Positions 46,497 through 58,715 of a stretch of 64,000 bases of DNA are shown here, one piece after another. The notes under the pieces are model-generated. The model saw nothing but the letters and a program-made list of their open reading frames with translations, ran no database searches and was not told the DNA's origin. The stretch is from Diplodia intermedia (lineage: Eukaryota > Ascomycota > Dothideomycetes > Botryosphaeriales > Botryosphaeriaceae): positions 1 through 64,000 of the forward strand of contig JAKEKT010000077.1 of NCBI GenBank assembly GCA_021495925.1, in the 5' to 3' direction. The position numbers and the translations under genes are program-made. Numbering within the stretch: the stretch's first letter is position 1; the number at the start of each line of letters is the position of its first letter.

Positions 46497-47682
46497 GTTC
46501 AAGGTAAGGAGAGAACGAACTGGAATAGAGCAGTAAGCAGGGGTGATTTGGTTTTTTTTCGTCGCAGGTGGGAGCTTACAGCGAGAAGGGTTGGAGTGGG
46601 ACTGTCGGGAAGGCTCATTCGATTGTTTCTGCAGCGCACAGGGTGGTTGCGGCAAGGCGTGCTGCGTGTGCGCAAAGTGCGGTTGCAGGAGTGTGGTGGA
46701 GTGGGAACGGCGGGGGAGGAAGTAGAGCGGAGGAGCTGCGGCGACTACGTAGCTGCAGCCACGGGGTGTCGGGCCGGCCGCACTAGGGTGCATGAAGCAT
46801 TCACCGTGACTTTGCGGTCACCCACTTCCAGAGCCAAAGCGGGAGCGCGAACTGGGTGCTGAGACTGCTCGGGATGACCCGAGCAAAGCCAGCATGCAAC
46901 TCGCTGCGCAGTTTCTATCATACCACAGCTGCCCAGAATTCCGTGGAGTCTACTTCAGGATATGCAGGATACAAGCAGCGGGCCTCCATTCAGATCACAT
47001 ATCCGCATTGTATAGCCGTTTCACGACAACCTGGAGTGCAGGGGAGGCACGAAAGGCAACTGCGGGCGTGATATGTACAAGTTAAGGAGATGAGGCTTTA
47101 ATGTAAGCCGGAGAAATTGACTATACATCATGGTCTTCAATAGGCGTGAATACTCTTCGTTCCCTACGTTTTCCAAATTTGCTTACTTCGTTGACCACCG
47201 AAGAATGGATCTCTTAGACTTTACGCAGGAAGTCAAGATAGACTACGTAGGTAGCAAGGTAACCAAGTTAAATGGAACAAAAAGTAACAAATGATAGCGA
47301 TCATCACTGTCTCCCATATGTTCACGGTGTAGTGGTCATATTGAAAATGCGTCCATATGTCTCCCTTGTTTAGAATTGAAAGCTTTCATTGCAATAAGCC
47401 TATAGAAATTCTATAGACGAGCTATCCGAGTGGTTTCGCCCTCCTGCCATTCCCTGAGAAACCGCACACGCTATGGTATATTCCGTTAAACAATACTTCA
47501 TGAAAGGCCCCACCATAAGAAGACGAAGCCACGCAAGCCCGGCAAAGTCCGGAAAATGTAGAAGAAGAAGAAGAAAAAGCCAACCACCAACCCTCGTCCT
47601 CCCAATTAGACATTACCCCAAGAAACCGCCCAAAAGAAAGCTCTCAAGAAAAGATCCGCAATCGCACCGCACCGCACCCCAC
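46497..47682. other. Spacer between array genes, includes probable 5'UTR intron
   Basis: The minus-strand sequence 46579-46520 has a GTAAGC donor and a TATTCCAG acceptor directly before the ATG of array gene 3 and is probably a leader intron. The remainder shows no gene. Confidence 0.4.
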
Positions 47683-49467
47683 CTATTTACCCATCTCCCC
47701 ACCACCACCACCACTCTTCTTGCCGTCGCCGTCCTGCATCGACATCGACATGGACGTCGCCACCTTGCTCATCAGCTCCGCCGGCATCGACGTCGCGATG
47801 CGCGTCCGCGCCTTGGACTTGCGCGGCGTCGGCGGCTTGCCGAACTCCAGCTGTCCCTGTGCGCCGCCGGCGCCTTCCGAGACGCGCCGCGTGCCGCGGC
47901 CCTCGTATAGGATCTCGAGGTCCTTGACGTTGTTGCGTTGTTTCTTCGTCGATGCGAGGCGGTCGCTGGAGGAGGGCAGCTGGGAGGCGGCGGGGGCGGG
48001 AGCGGGAGGCATGCTGGTGTTGTGGGGAGGGTTGGTGTGTGGGAGGGCGGGAAACGGCGTCGTGGGCGCGGAGAGAGCGTCGGGGATGGCGCTCGTGTTG
48101 GGGCGGGTGAGGCTCTGGTTGTTGTTGTTGTTGTTGTTGTTGTTGTTGGGCTCGGACGGCGGCGGCGGTGAGGAAGACGACGAGCTGACCGTGGAAGAGC
48201 TGCGGGACTGCGGCTGGGGCGGGAGGTCGTCGAAGGCTGCGTAGGGCCGCGTGGAGATTGTGCCGAGGGGAGGGAGACGACGGGGCGTGCTGTTTCCGTT
48301 GGCAGCGGCGGTGTAGACGCGAGGAAGCTCGTTGTTGTTGTAGTCGTCGTCGTCCGGCTGCAGATGGATGTGTTCGAAGCGGCTGGTAGAGAGCGTCGTA
48401 GTAGCCGAAGGAGGAAGACGAGAGCCGTCGCCGTTCCTGACGCTGTCGTTGACGAGGGCTTCGTTCAGTGCGAGCAGTTCACTAAAGTAGTTGTCACCAA
48501 GCAGCGGCGGGCGGTACGACGCAGCGGTATAGTCGAACAGGGCAGCAGAAGCACTAGTCGACGTGATCACCTGGCCTTCTTCTTCCTGCTGATCACTGGC
48601 GGCGACGTCGAGGGCGATCGAACGGCGCCGATCATCCTTAAGAGCTCCGGCCTCCTCGCAATCAGAGGCCGCGGCCGAGACTGTCGCGTCGCTGCTACCA
48701 CCGTCCGACGGCGACGAGGCACGAGCAACAAAGGGGCCGGCGGCGCCCGCTAGCGCGCGAGCCGTCGCCGTAGTCACAGACATCGCCTCAGCCTTACCGG
48801 CGCCACGCCTAGCCCGCTTGGGCGCTGGCGTCTCTTCGCCCGCGACCACATCCCGGTCGTCCAGCTCATCGTCGTTGTCCTCGTCGGGCTTTGTCTCGCG
48901 GTTGCTGCTGTCGTTGTCGTCGACATCCACGGCACCACGGCGGCGCTTCATGCGAATGGCCATCGCAGCGCTGGCGGCAGCAGCATCGCTACCACCACCA
49001 CCACCGACAATGGGCCTCCTCACGACCACCGGAGTGTAGTAGTCCTCGTCCGTCGGACTCGGCGCGTCGCTCCTCCTGGAGCGCCTGCGCGCCGCACGCT
49101 CGTTCCTCTCACGCTTGTCTCTCTCACTCTTACTTTCGTCTGCGTCTCCCTTCGTCTGCGTCATCGGCACGGTGTCACCTTGGATGCCTTCGGCGCCGGT
49201 GGCGGTGGACAGCGACGCGACGCGAAGCGTGGAGAAGCGGTGGCCCTGCGCGGGCGTGGCGTCGGAGGGCGCGTGGAGGGGGACGGTGGCGGTAGTGCCG
49301 GAGCGGGGCGAGTTACTGCTGTTGTTGTTGTTGATCACGTCACTGCTGGCGCCGCCGTTATCATGGCGGGTTTGCGGCTCTTCATGCGAATCGGGCGAGG
49401 GGGAGGAGAGCGTGCTCGACGAGGAGTGGCGGTTGCGGTTGCGGTGCTTCTTGCTCTGGCGGGCCAT
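47683..49467 (-). CDS. Array gene 4: disordered Ser/Asn/Pro-rich hypothetical protein, 594 residues
   Basis: Single-exon frame starting MARQSKKHRNRNRHSSSS. An in-frame ATG nearly 300 bp upstream exists, but the sequence between is Pro/Ser/Arg-rich and not protein-like, so the internal start is chosen. Basic clusters suggest nuclear targeting (NERAARRRSRRSD, PAPKRARRGAGK). The middle is acidic. An Asn tract of ten residues is encoded by a GTT-type microsatellite at about 48117-48147. A small, more ordered segment (TKKQRNNVKDLEILYEGRGT) lies about 100 residues before the end and may be the only conserved part. The LNRW and Myb-like module is not visible here. It is placed in the array by position, strand and composition only. 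Confidence 0.6.
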   Translation of the reverse strand: MARQSKKHRNRNRHSSSSTLSSPSPDSHEEPQTRHDNGGASSDVINNNNSSNSPRSGTTATVPLHAPSDATPAQGHRFSTLRVASLSTATGAEGIQGDTVPMTQTKGDADESKSERDKRERNERAARRRSRRSDAPSPTDEDYYTPVVVRRPIVGGGGGSDAAAASAAMAIRMKRRRGAVDVDDNDSSNRETKPDEDNDDELDDRDVVAGEETPAPKRARRGAGKAEAMSVTTATARALAGAAGPFVARASSPSDGGSSDATVSAAASDCEEAGALKDDRRRSIALDVAASDQQEEEGQVITSTSASAALFDYTAASYRPPLLGDNYFSELLALNEALVNDSVRNGDGSRLPPSATTTLSTSRFEHIHLQPDDDDYNNNELPRVYTAAANGNSTPRRLPPLGTISTRPYAAFDDLPPQPQSRSSSTVSSSSSSPPPPSEPNNNNNNNNNNQSLTRPNTSAIPDALSAPTTPFPALPHTNPPHNTSMPPAPAPAASQLPSSSDRLASTKKQRNNVKDLEILYEGRGTRRVSEGAGGAQGQLEFGKPPTPRKSKARTRIATSMPAELMSKVATSMSMSMQDGDGKKSGGGGGEMGK

Positions 49468-51016
49468 TGTTGCGGGATATGCGTGGTGAGCGGGTGAGCG
49501 GGGCGGTGTTGTTTTTGTTGCTCTGCTTCTACGCGGTGCGAGGCGCGTCGTTGGGTGACGGGCCTTTGTTGTTGTTTGTTTGGCGGGTCGGCTGCTGCGG
49601 AGCTGGAAGATCTGGGGGGGAAGGGTGGCGAAGAGTTGCGTGTGCGTGTGGGTGAGCTGGCGAGCGGTGCGGATGGGAGTCAGATATTTTACGTGGGCCG
49701 CCCGGTGCGAGGAGGGTGAGATATGGGTCACTGAAACGGCATTCGCGCTGGGCTGCACCTACAGCGCGACGAGCCTGCCTGACCGATCTCAAGCAATGGC
49801 TAGCACCGCCGAATCTCTTTAGCAACCTGCTGGACAGTTGAGCGGCTGCAATGCGGGAGTAGTCGCCTGAATACGCCTGTGTATGGGTGGGTTGCGAAAT
49901 CCTCGTTCGTGCGCTCAATCCGCTTAGCGGGAAGCCATCCATCTTCTTTGGGCGGACAGAGCACTCAAACTCACGGTGATGCGACCAGACGCGCCGACAG
50001 GTTGGTGAAGGGATCACTGAAGCGCCCGCACAGGCGTACCATGACACGCCCATCACTTCAACCGGAACCAGCGGCAAAACGACCACTCAGCTCCCAGTAG
50101 GAAAATAACCATATTATTATCAAGTTCAGTTCTTTGATCTACATCTGATGTCCTTTCCTCAAGCAAATGCAAGTGATAATGGGCTCATGCCATGTCTGAT
50201 GAGCCATGCTCATGCGAAAACCCAACCCCATCGGTCTTTCTGATTTCAAACCATGAAAAGAACGGAAAAAGTACAAAAGATTCCCAGAAAACTCAATCAG
50301 TGTGCCCAATGTGTTGCCGAGGGCGAGATACCAGAAAAAATAAGGAGATAAGAAATAAGAGATCACAGTAAAACCATTGCTGATCAGCGCTCGGAGGTGG
50401 CAAGAGCCATGAATCTTGCAAGCCATGTGCCAACAGCACGTTGATGAAGGCAGTGAGATCCAGAAGGGAAAGAATAGGGAAAGAATAAAAAAAGCTGTGC
50501 GCTGGACTGTACTCAAAGCCGACCAGTGTGAGATCCGGAGAACCCAAGTCTGCCTGTTGCCATGACCAAAGCGCTGTGCGTATCCAGAGTCACGTCCGGA
50601 CAAAGTTGTAAGTAGGAAATGCTGGGCGACGTAGGTCGGAATGTGTGCTGGCCCGATGGACCGTCGCCGTTGCGTCGAGAAGTAAAGCTGAGCGAGGTAG
50701 GAAATTCAAACATAGAGAAAGTTTTCGAGGTGAGTTCGACCGGTGGCTCTCACTTTCTGACATGGTGCCAGAGGCGGTAGGCTGCCAGAGCAAGCCTCCA
50801 TGGGACGATCCGCTGGAGTGTTGGAGGAAAGCGAGCTGGAGGGAAACTGGTGGCGATGCGACAACGAGCTGCTGCTGGCTATCCGCATCCCACCACAAAG
50901 GAATCAAAGGGAACAAAGAACCTCATTGTCGTAGCATTCATTGTAGTAGCATTCATTGTAGTCGTGGAAAAAGGTCGACGATAGGTGTCGACACAGGTGG
51001 TGCTGGAGTGAGGCAC
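49468..51016. other. Spacer between array genes
   Basis: A 1.5-kb gap. The directly repeated CATTGTAGTAG-like sequence at about 50935-50960 is a short tandem duplication. No gene recognised. Confidence 0.4.
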
Positions 51017-52535
51017 TCAGATCGACCAGTCAGTCATCGGGACATCGGGGGAGCCGCTCTCAACCTTGGGGGCTGCATCGAGAAGCGGAGACTCGCGGGC
51101 CTCGTCCTCACTCTCATCCGAGTCCTCCATCTTGAGGTCGGCATCATCCTCGCTCATCTCCTCATCCGCCGAGTCGGCGTCACTAGCGGAGTCGTCCATG
51201 AAAATGTCCTTGTCAGTCTCGCTGAACTTGTCGTACATGTGCTCGGCCTCCCAGTGCGCACGCAGCTCCTGGGCACGGGGACGCAACTTGTGGTTGTCGA
51301 TGGCACACGAGACGGCGTGCTCGCTGCGGTAGTACTTGAAGCGCTTGGAGACGTCACGAGCGAGCTCGGAGCGGTAGGTAGTCGGGTCGCGGGCGAGTCG
51401 CTCGACGAGGTAGTTCAGGGCATCGGGAGACCACTTCTTGCGGGCCTCACGCGAGGTGACGTTGAGCTTGCGCTGGCGGAACTGGGCGCGCCAGCGGTTG
51501 AGGTGCGAGATGGAGGCCGGGTCGTCCCAGCTGGCGGGCGGCGCGTGGACGTTCATGCGGCGGCGGACGGTGCCGTCGGGGCGCGACTCGTTCTCGATCA
51601 GGCAGAGGAGGCGGGCCTGGTCCTGGACGCGGCTGAAGAAGCATTGCGCGTTGGGGGAGCGTTTGCTGATGCGACCCTTGATGAATGGCACGTTGTAGGA
51701 TGCAAGGCCGGTGATGGGGAAATGGGCGCACTTCGGGACGGTGCGCTCGGCGGAGAGGCTGCTGCCGCGCTTGCCCATGGCGTAGTCCTCCTTGGACACG
51801 GTGATGGGCTGGCAGACGATCTTGCCGTTCAGCTCGAACGTGTGGAAAGGCGTGGACAGGGCCGGGGCGCTCTTCGCGACGTAGGCGCCTGGAAGTGAGA
51901 GTTTGTTGTTAGCTAGTGAAAGCTCAACGGCCAGGGGAAGACGGCTTACCGGACTTCTCGTGGAAGGTGAACTTGGGGCCATTGTAGTGCCACTTCTTTG
52001 CGTGACGCATGGGGACACGCTTGCCGCCCCTCAGCTCACCGCAGATGCACTTGGAGCGAGGGCCCTGGAGACCCGGGTTGACCGTCTCAGTGCAGGGCGC
52101 CGAAATGGGGCGAGCCGGACAGTTGAGCTTGTTGTCCCAGTGAACATTGGCCTGGGTGACCTCGAAATCCATGTCGTCGCCCTGCTCGACCTGGGAATCT
52201 TCCTCCATGGCATCGCCATCGGCGGCGTTGGAGGTGAGGTTCTCAACGATCAGGCCGTCAGGGTGAGGGAAGAAGGGTGAGCGGACGTCATCTTGGTCGG
52301 AAGACGGGCTGCTCATCTCAGTGAGGTCTCCGTCGGAATCAATGCTAATGACGCCTTGAGGTGACTGGGGGAGGGTGCAAGGGCTGTTAGGAACGGTTCC
52401 GTGCTGCGGAACCTTGCGAGGAGTCTTGCAGCTAGGACTCATGCTGGCAGGACGCATGCTGCGACGGGCAGCCTTGGTGCGCTTGTCAATCGAAGTCAAA
52501 GGCTTCTTTGCCGAAGGGCTCTGACTGGGGGCCAT
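51017..52535 (-). CDS. Array gene 5: LNRW/Myb-like protein, 485 residues
   Basis: Two exons (52535-51950, 51888-51017) with a 61-bp phase-1 intron immediately after HEKS. The N-terminal half is disordered with basic and acidic patches. Around the intron is a cysteine-containing region (CICGELRGG, HAKKWHYNGPKFTFHEKSG). Then come HFPITGLASYN, a basic loop, RRRMNVHAPPASWDDPASIS and LNRWRAQFRQ (LNRW at 325-328), followed by the Myb-like part WSPDALNYLVERL, VSKRFKYYRSEHAVSCAIDN. The tail is strongly acidic. HFPITG, RRMN.H.PPA.W and LNRW are shared with the next gene, and the intron falls at the same place, so the two are paralogues. A nuclear role is inferred; no known family is recognised. Confidence 0.8.
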
Positions 52536-53790
52536 CTCTGCTGATAGTACACGGAAAGTTGCGGTAGTGGGTGAAGTCGGAAGTGCGATGATTTTGGCTA
52601 CGCGTGCAAGATCTGGGTGAGGAGAGGGAGATGTCAGTTGAGGCAGAGCAGAGAGGGACGAACAGTGGCTCATACGAGGAAATTTCGAAGTTAGCGAAGG
52701 CGAAGAGCAAAGGCGTTGGGTGGAGAGTTGCAATCGCGGTTGGCAATGGGCAAAGTTTGTGGGTGTAGGAGAGAGGCGGATGGTCGGCGTGAAGGTACGG
52801 GAGTTTTGTGGACATGCCGCCCCGAGAGACCCTTTGCCAAGCGCGCCTAAGAGTGGGTCCGTGTCGGCGGGCGCGGGAAAGGTGCGTCTGGTTGCGGCAG
52901 GCTGAGGGTTGGCGGGCGTTGCGTCGCCGCGCGGTGTCGCTGAGCTGCGTGCCCTGCCTGACGGATGGCGGGACCGCTCGCTCGCGATGGCCGCGCACCT
53001 TTTCGTGTCCGAGCAAGGCACCAAGAACTTTGGATGTATATATCTGAATGAGCACGATCCCTTCCTCTGGAGGGGCGGAGAGCTTCGTCTACTCCGCGCG
53101 CGATGTATGAGACTCGCCCGACTGCGGCCTCGTGGAAGCGCACTCTGCGATGATGTCACTTGAGCCATACGCCCATCGGCGCCGCGCTACCCGCTTATCG
53201 ATTGCGAAAAAACCTTTCAGCTTCCAGAGGACCTCTGCGGCGGTAGAGCCTGGCCTTGCGCATGCGCTGCGTCAGTGATATGGTCCATGCGCCTTTCTCC
53301 TGCGCTCAGGCTCTGCCTCCCTCACCTTGGGCGGTAGTCACATGCAGAGCAGCGAAAGCAACTTGGCACTGTTCCCCGATTCCCCGCGGCGGGGAATGCT
53401 TCGAGATTCACCTCCGATATAGGCGGTGGCTCTGAATGTTTGCGATAGAATCATATACGCACGCCCGTTCTCTAAGCAAACAACGACCGGTTACAGAGCA
53501 TTCTGGCAAGCTTCTCTCATTTACGTTTCGCATCTAACATCAAAGAAAGCCTCGTAATCCCTATGTCCGTTTTCTCTGCAGTAGCTATCGCATTCCTCCC
53601 GTTCTGCCGACCACCGCGCCCATGGTAGCTCTACCGAATCTCGCACCCAAATGACCGAACGCAAGCAGCAGTATACTCCGCCATCCCAGCAACACTACGC
53701 TTTCACCATGCCTATCATACAACCCCCAAGCCCCATCCATCCATCAAGCACGACCGACGGACCGACCGCACAAACCAACCAGGCCCATCC
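52536..53790. other. Spacer between array genes 5 and 6
   Basis: Holds the promoter and leader of array gene 5. The frame from 51950 stays open upstream of its ATG to about 53168, but that part is not protein-like. A perfect 19-bp palindrome lies at 53379-53397 (separate entry). Confidence 0.4.
53379..53397. promoter_or_regulatory. Perfect 9-1-9 palindrome, possible binding site
   Basis: ATTCCCCGCGGCGGGGAAT is an exact inverted repeat around one central base, 844 bp before the start of array gene 5. It resembles inverted CCG/CGG sites of zinc-cluster regulators. It could equally be a chance palindrome or a transcript hairpin. Confidence 0.3.
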
Positions 53791-55744
53791 TCACTCCCCA
53801 ACACCACCACCCTCCTCCTCCTCCTCCCCCTCCCCTCCCGCAACCCCATCACCACCACCCTCCCCAAACGCAACCGCCCTCGCCCGCCCCGCCAACCCAT
53901 GCCGCTGCATCGCCATCGCCAGCGCCGCCGCGGTGCGCGGCCGCGCCGGCCACCGCTCCTGTAAGTCGCCCAGCAGCGCCCCGTGCCGGAACCGCCCGTC
54001 CTCGCGCAGCTGCCGCACCATGCCGTCGCGCACCGTGTCGAGCTCCGGGCCCGTCCATGGGAGGCGCGGGATCGGTGGTGGCCTGGGGGGCGTGGGGGTG
54101 CGGGGATGGGGACGGGGGCGGGGGCGGAGACGGGGGGTGGGAAGGGGGGAGGGGGAGGGGGATGGCTGGACGGTGGAGGGGTCGCCGGGGGTGGTGTTGA
54201 GGGGGGCGTTGTTCGCGGGAGGGTCGGCGGGGGCTGTCGTCGTCGGCGGCGGCGGCGTCGTCGGCTCTGTCCCGTTCTTCTGCTTATTTTTCTTCTTCTT
54301 TTCGGGAGTCTCGGCTTGAGCGGTAGTGGTGGTCTCGGCAGCAGCAGCAGCGGCGGCGGCGGCGGCGGCAGCAATAGCAGCAGACGCGACACGACCTTGA
54401 CGCTTTTCGCTACGGTTGCGGAAGCTGTAGAGCCAGCGGTTGAGCTTCATGATGGAGTGGCGGTCCGCCCAGTCGGCGGGCGGCGAGTGGATGTTCATGC
54501 GGCGGCAGCCGGCGGGCGCGTCGTCTTCGATCAGGCGCAGCTGGTATGCTTGGTCGACATACTGGATGTAGGTGTACGTGGAGGGGTCCTCGTCTTCCGT
54601 CTCCCAGCTATCGGGGTCGTCGGCGCCACGATGCTCCGTGGCGTTGGCGTCGGAGTCGTGGAAGGGCGGAGAGTGGCTCATGGGCTCGTCATCCTTGTCA
54701 GCGCTATCCTCGGCCGTGTCTGCGTCGGAGGAGGAGGAATCGTCCGGTGCGGTGACAATACGAACGCGCTGCTTGATGTAGCGTGAGCCGCTGAGGAACT
54801 TCCAGTTGTCGTCGAAGACGCCGGTGATGGGAAAGTGCTGGTCGCAGCGAGGCACCGTGGCCTCGATGCTCTGCGTATGCGCCGTGACTGCCTCTCTGGA
54901 CGTATCCTGAACAAAGATAATCCCACCACTGCCGCCGCCGTTGCCTTCGATGGCATTTTGCTTGCGTTTCTTATCGTCATTCATGCGCGTGTGGTGAGAG
55001 AGGAAGTACTCTGTCGTGCGCTGCGGGTACTTGGCTCCCGGGTCAATCCACCAGCCTGTGTGCAAAATCATCATTAGATACGTACGACCCATGGGTGTGC
55101 AGGCAGTGGAGCTTACCTTTCTCGTGGTTGAAGTACGGGATCTCACTAGCGATGCGCGAGGTTGGCGAGGGCGTGCAGGTGCATGTCTGCTCTACGGACA
55201 CGAGTTCCTCAATCTCTTCCTTGGTGACTTCTGCGGCGATGTCGAACTCGTTGCCACTGACAGGAACGGGGCCGTCGTGCTCATCCTCCGTCTTTTCGTA
55301 GTCGACGTACGAGGCGGGCAGGCCGCGAGGACCGGAGTTGATGGTGGTCCAGCCTCGCTCTGAATTTTGTGTCGACATCGGCTGTTGGTACCAAGCTTCT
55401 TCACGCCCGTCTGGGTGGATGAAGCCGCGATCATTGTCTAGAATGATTCCGCCGTAGGTGGGTGCCTCGGGATCGTTATCTTCCAGGGCGTCGCCCAAGT
55501 TATCGCTGATGTCGCTATCTTGACTCTCGCCGGTGGTTTCCTCATCTGGAGCGATGAGTACACCACCATCGGATCCTCCTTGAAGGGAGGAGGTTTCCTC
55601 TTCAGAGTCGTTGTTGACCGAGACGCTATCGTCCGTGTTTGAATCTTCGCTGCCGAGCTCGATGGAGTCCTCGTCGCCGCCTCGCGTGTCCTGAACCGGG
55701 CTCATGGGCAAATTATCCGAGCTGAAGCCAGTAAAATGCGACAT
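53791..55744 (-). CDS. Array gene 6: LNRW/Myb-like protein with long Ala/Pro insert, 630 residues
   Basis: Two exons (55744-55117, 55055-53791) with a 61-bp phase-1 intron after the codons for HEK, homologous in position to the intron of array gene 5. The start MSHFTGFSSDNL is preferred to an upstream ATG at 55879. An acidic disordered head leads to CTCTPSPTS and IPYFNHEKGWWIDPG. The paralogous block reads HFPITGVFDDN, then RRMNIHSPPADWADRHSIMK and LNRWLYSFRNRS (LNRW at 414-417). Between this and the Myb-like part is an insertion of about 115 residues with a run of 12 Ala and Pro-rich repeats. Then come LPWTGPELDTVRDGM (W543), LLGDLQERWPARPRTAAALA and a Gly/Glu tail. The insertion suggests rapid length change between the domains. 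Function unknown. Confidence 0.78.
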
Positions 55745-58715
55745 TTTGTTGTGGCGGTGGAGATCGTAGATTTTCTCGTTGCAAGTGCGGCCGCGGACGC
55801 GGCGCGGGTGCGGGAGGTGTGTTGTTGTTTTGTGGTAGAAGTGCGTGACCTTCGGAAGATGTTTTGTGTAGGATACCAACGCAAGAGACTGTCAGTGCGC
55901 CCGGGGCAACATTGCGACAGTCTCCTCCAGAGTGCGCTGTACTTCCTTGCTACAGGCCGCTAGCCTTCATTGATGCTGCGTAATGAACACAGCAAGTACT
56001 TCGCCCAGTGTTAAAGGCGACAATCCTTTTTCATGAGACCTCTTGGCGTTCTTTGTACCGCGTATCTTTGCGCCGTCGATAGGACCCTCTTCATGGTAAT
56101 TGGAGGCGCGAACAGCTCCACAGCCCCGGAACGGCGTTTCAACCCCGACGCAAAGAAAACGTAGACCGAGATGTCAAGATCCTCTCGATCAACTTCTTGC
56201 AGTCGGTGTTACCACACGTAGTCCAAGTTTAGTCCCCGGCCGCTCATCAAGAAAGCTGCCAAGATTGAGAGACAGGAATCATTCGCTTTGTCCACTATGC
56301 CACCACACATCCCGATCAGCGGAGGCAGCAATCACCACAATGTTATCTTCCGCTCCGAGGTAGCTTGCTTGTTTGCAACCAAGAGCTTGATAGCCCACTT
56401 GTCCAATATCCCGTGTTTTTGCAGTCCTTCAGAGAACACTTGGCTCTGCTCTGATCCAGCCACCGTCGTTTCGCGGGTGAACTTTTGCCGAGCCTATGAA
56501 CTGCGTGAAGTTCTCCACGCAAAATTGACATATTGGGTGTTCAACACAGTAGAAGGAAGTCGACCCCGCTCGTTCCCGCTCGATGGCTCGACGCCCAGGC
56601 ACTGAGCTGAGCGTCGCGCCTTGCCTTCGGGTTCAATGGACCGTTAGGCGGGAAGGCTTCATCGATTTGTTTAGATATCATATAGAACACGGTGAAACTG
56701 GGGACGTAGTCCCAAGCACCGCTCTACACTCCTGGAAAAGAATCCAAACTGACGCTGCGGGCGACCGTCAGTCTGGATCACTGAGCTACGATTCGCAACC
56801 CATGTCCCACAACCCACTTTAAAGGCTCTCAATTGATTATATATCGACGAAACTTTCTCCATGGCGTGAGCGGTAGTTATTAGTTGCAGACTGCGACCAC
56901 TCTACCCCTGCGATCGCCGCCAATGAGCTTCATTCTCGCCGTGGGAGAGTAAAGCAGCCAGCAGCAGAGTTTCGCCCGTCAGATACTGGCAGCATTGGCA
57001 AAAAAGTGTACAACTGCATCTTTACATAGACTGACCGCTTCGCTGGCTTCAGGGAGTTGCAGAGCGAGAGAAAATTGCACGGTTCCCTCTAAGCGGGAAC
57101 CCGCAATAATCCGAACACTACGGTCGCAATGAAACGCACGAAACAGGCACTCGCTAGCAATTTTTTTTTGGAGGCCAGAACCAAGCCTGCCACATCCTTA
57201 CTACGCCGTCTCCTCCATGCCCAAAAAAACTTTGCATCCATCCACCTTCCCAACCACCGTCGCTCTACCCAGGCACTCAGCGCCCGCTTTCCAAATTCCC
57301 AAGTCCATCACACGTCCCTACTTCCACCCAGGCAGCCTTCCGCCCAACCACCCCAAAGTCCCCTCGATCCCGCGGGCGCTCCGGCACCGTTTCGCGCCCC
57401 CACAACCAACGAGCTGACGTTCCCGCAAGGTTGCGCCGATCGCGGGGCGAGGGGTGCGGGTGGGGGCCCAGCGAACCGGCTCGGGGCGACAGGGATGCGG
57501 GGCCAGCGGCGGCTCGCTTCGGGCGCGCGCGATGCCAGAGAGAGCAGGGGAAAACGGCTGTTCTCCGGAAAAATCGCCCGACGTCACTCGGTGCGCGGAT
57601 GCGACTGTGAGCGTGTTGTAAGGTGTTGGTATTGTGGTATGGTGTTTCAATTTAGAGTAAAATCTTTTGTGTCGGTTTTGTGGCTTTGTTTGGGTCGGTT
57701 TCACGTGTCTTTGGGGTGTCCGGGGCTTAATGCGATGGTTGTGCAGGTAGTTGGCGTTCAGCCGGCTGTTGCTGCGAGGGTTTGCTGTCGTGGGGAATGA
57801 CTTGTTGGTTTGGAGAGTGCAGTTCGTGTTTCTGCGCTCTTCTCATGGTGGTTTGTTCGTTCATGGTAGATACCAGATCTCTCCTCTACTTACTGCCGAT
57901 CAGCGTTGTTCTCGCCTGGGCCTGTTGCAATTTTTTCGCGACTTGCATCTGGTCTCGTTGAGCCAAGTCAGCAAATGTCTGCTGCTTGGTCCATAGAGGC
58001 GATATAAATCTGTTCAGTGTGCATCTCTCAATTCGCAAGTGCTATCTACGCATGTACAGCTTCGGCACAATGGTGGTTGCGCAATTGCGACTGGCAAGTA
58101 CTGGGGTTTAAACTGCTACGCCGAATGCATGTCAGGTGTCGTATGTCAAGGATAGCGCTGCCTACTACATGATGCAATTTAGCGGATGTCTGGAAGGCCA
58201 AAACTGTGGATCTCTACGAAGCAGGTTGGTGTGTGTGCGGAAAACGTAGTGTCCTTAACATCATGACAAAGATCAGCAGAATGCTAGGTGTTGTATGTTA
58301 AAGATTGCGCTTCTAGTTCCTTTCTACAAGCTGAACTTGTATCTACTTAAGTAACAGTTTGGATTCATGAGGGATGGGATGTGGTGTATATAGAAAGCTT
58401 GATGTTGATGAGCTTTTGACGGAGAGCAGCAAAAGCGTGGCAAAGAGCAGCATTTACAGATGTTGATGACAGGCTCTATTGCTCGTTAGATACGCAAGTC
58501 ATGAGTAAGACATCATGAGTAATTCTGGCATTTTGGGCTGAGAATATTCACAAAGCAGTAAAATGCAGGCGAAAACGTTTAGAGATCTCTCAAAATTTCC
58601 TTTCTATCGTACAATGATCTACTCCAGCCATATCAAGCCCAATTCTCAACCACCAAACCCATCCAAAGCCTCCCCATCCCCCATCGAAGGCATACCTCAC
58701 CTCCCCACCCCACCC
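55745..58715. other. Nearly 3 kb without a supported gene
   Basis: The left end is the promoter of array gene 6. The plus-strand frame 57129-57800 (223 codons) is Arg/Ala/Pro-rich with no conserved feature and no matching promoter. I see nothing else. Confidence 0.35.

Noticed and set aside
46497..46793. Upstream in-frame ATG that would extend array gene 3 by 99 residues
   Set aside because: The region contains a good leader intron (46520-46579), and the translated extension is Pro/His/Ser-rich without protein character.
50645..51898. 417-codon plus-strand frame
   Set aside because: Antisense to array gene 5; the minus-strand reading shares motifs with its paralogue, while this one shares nothing.
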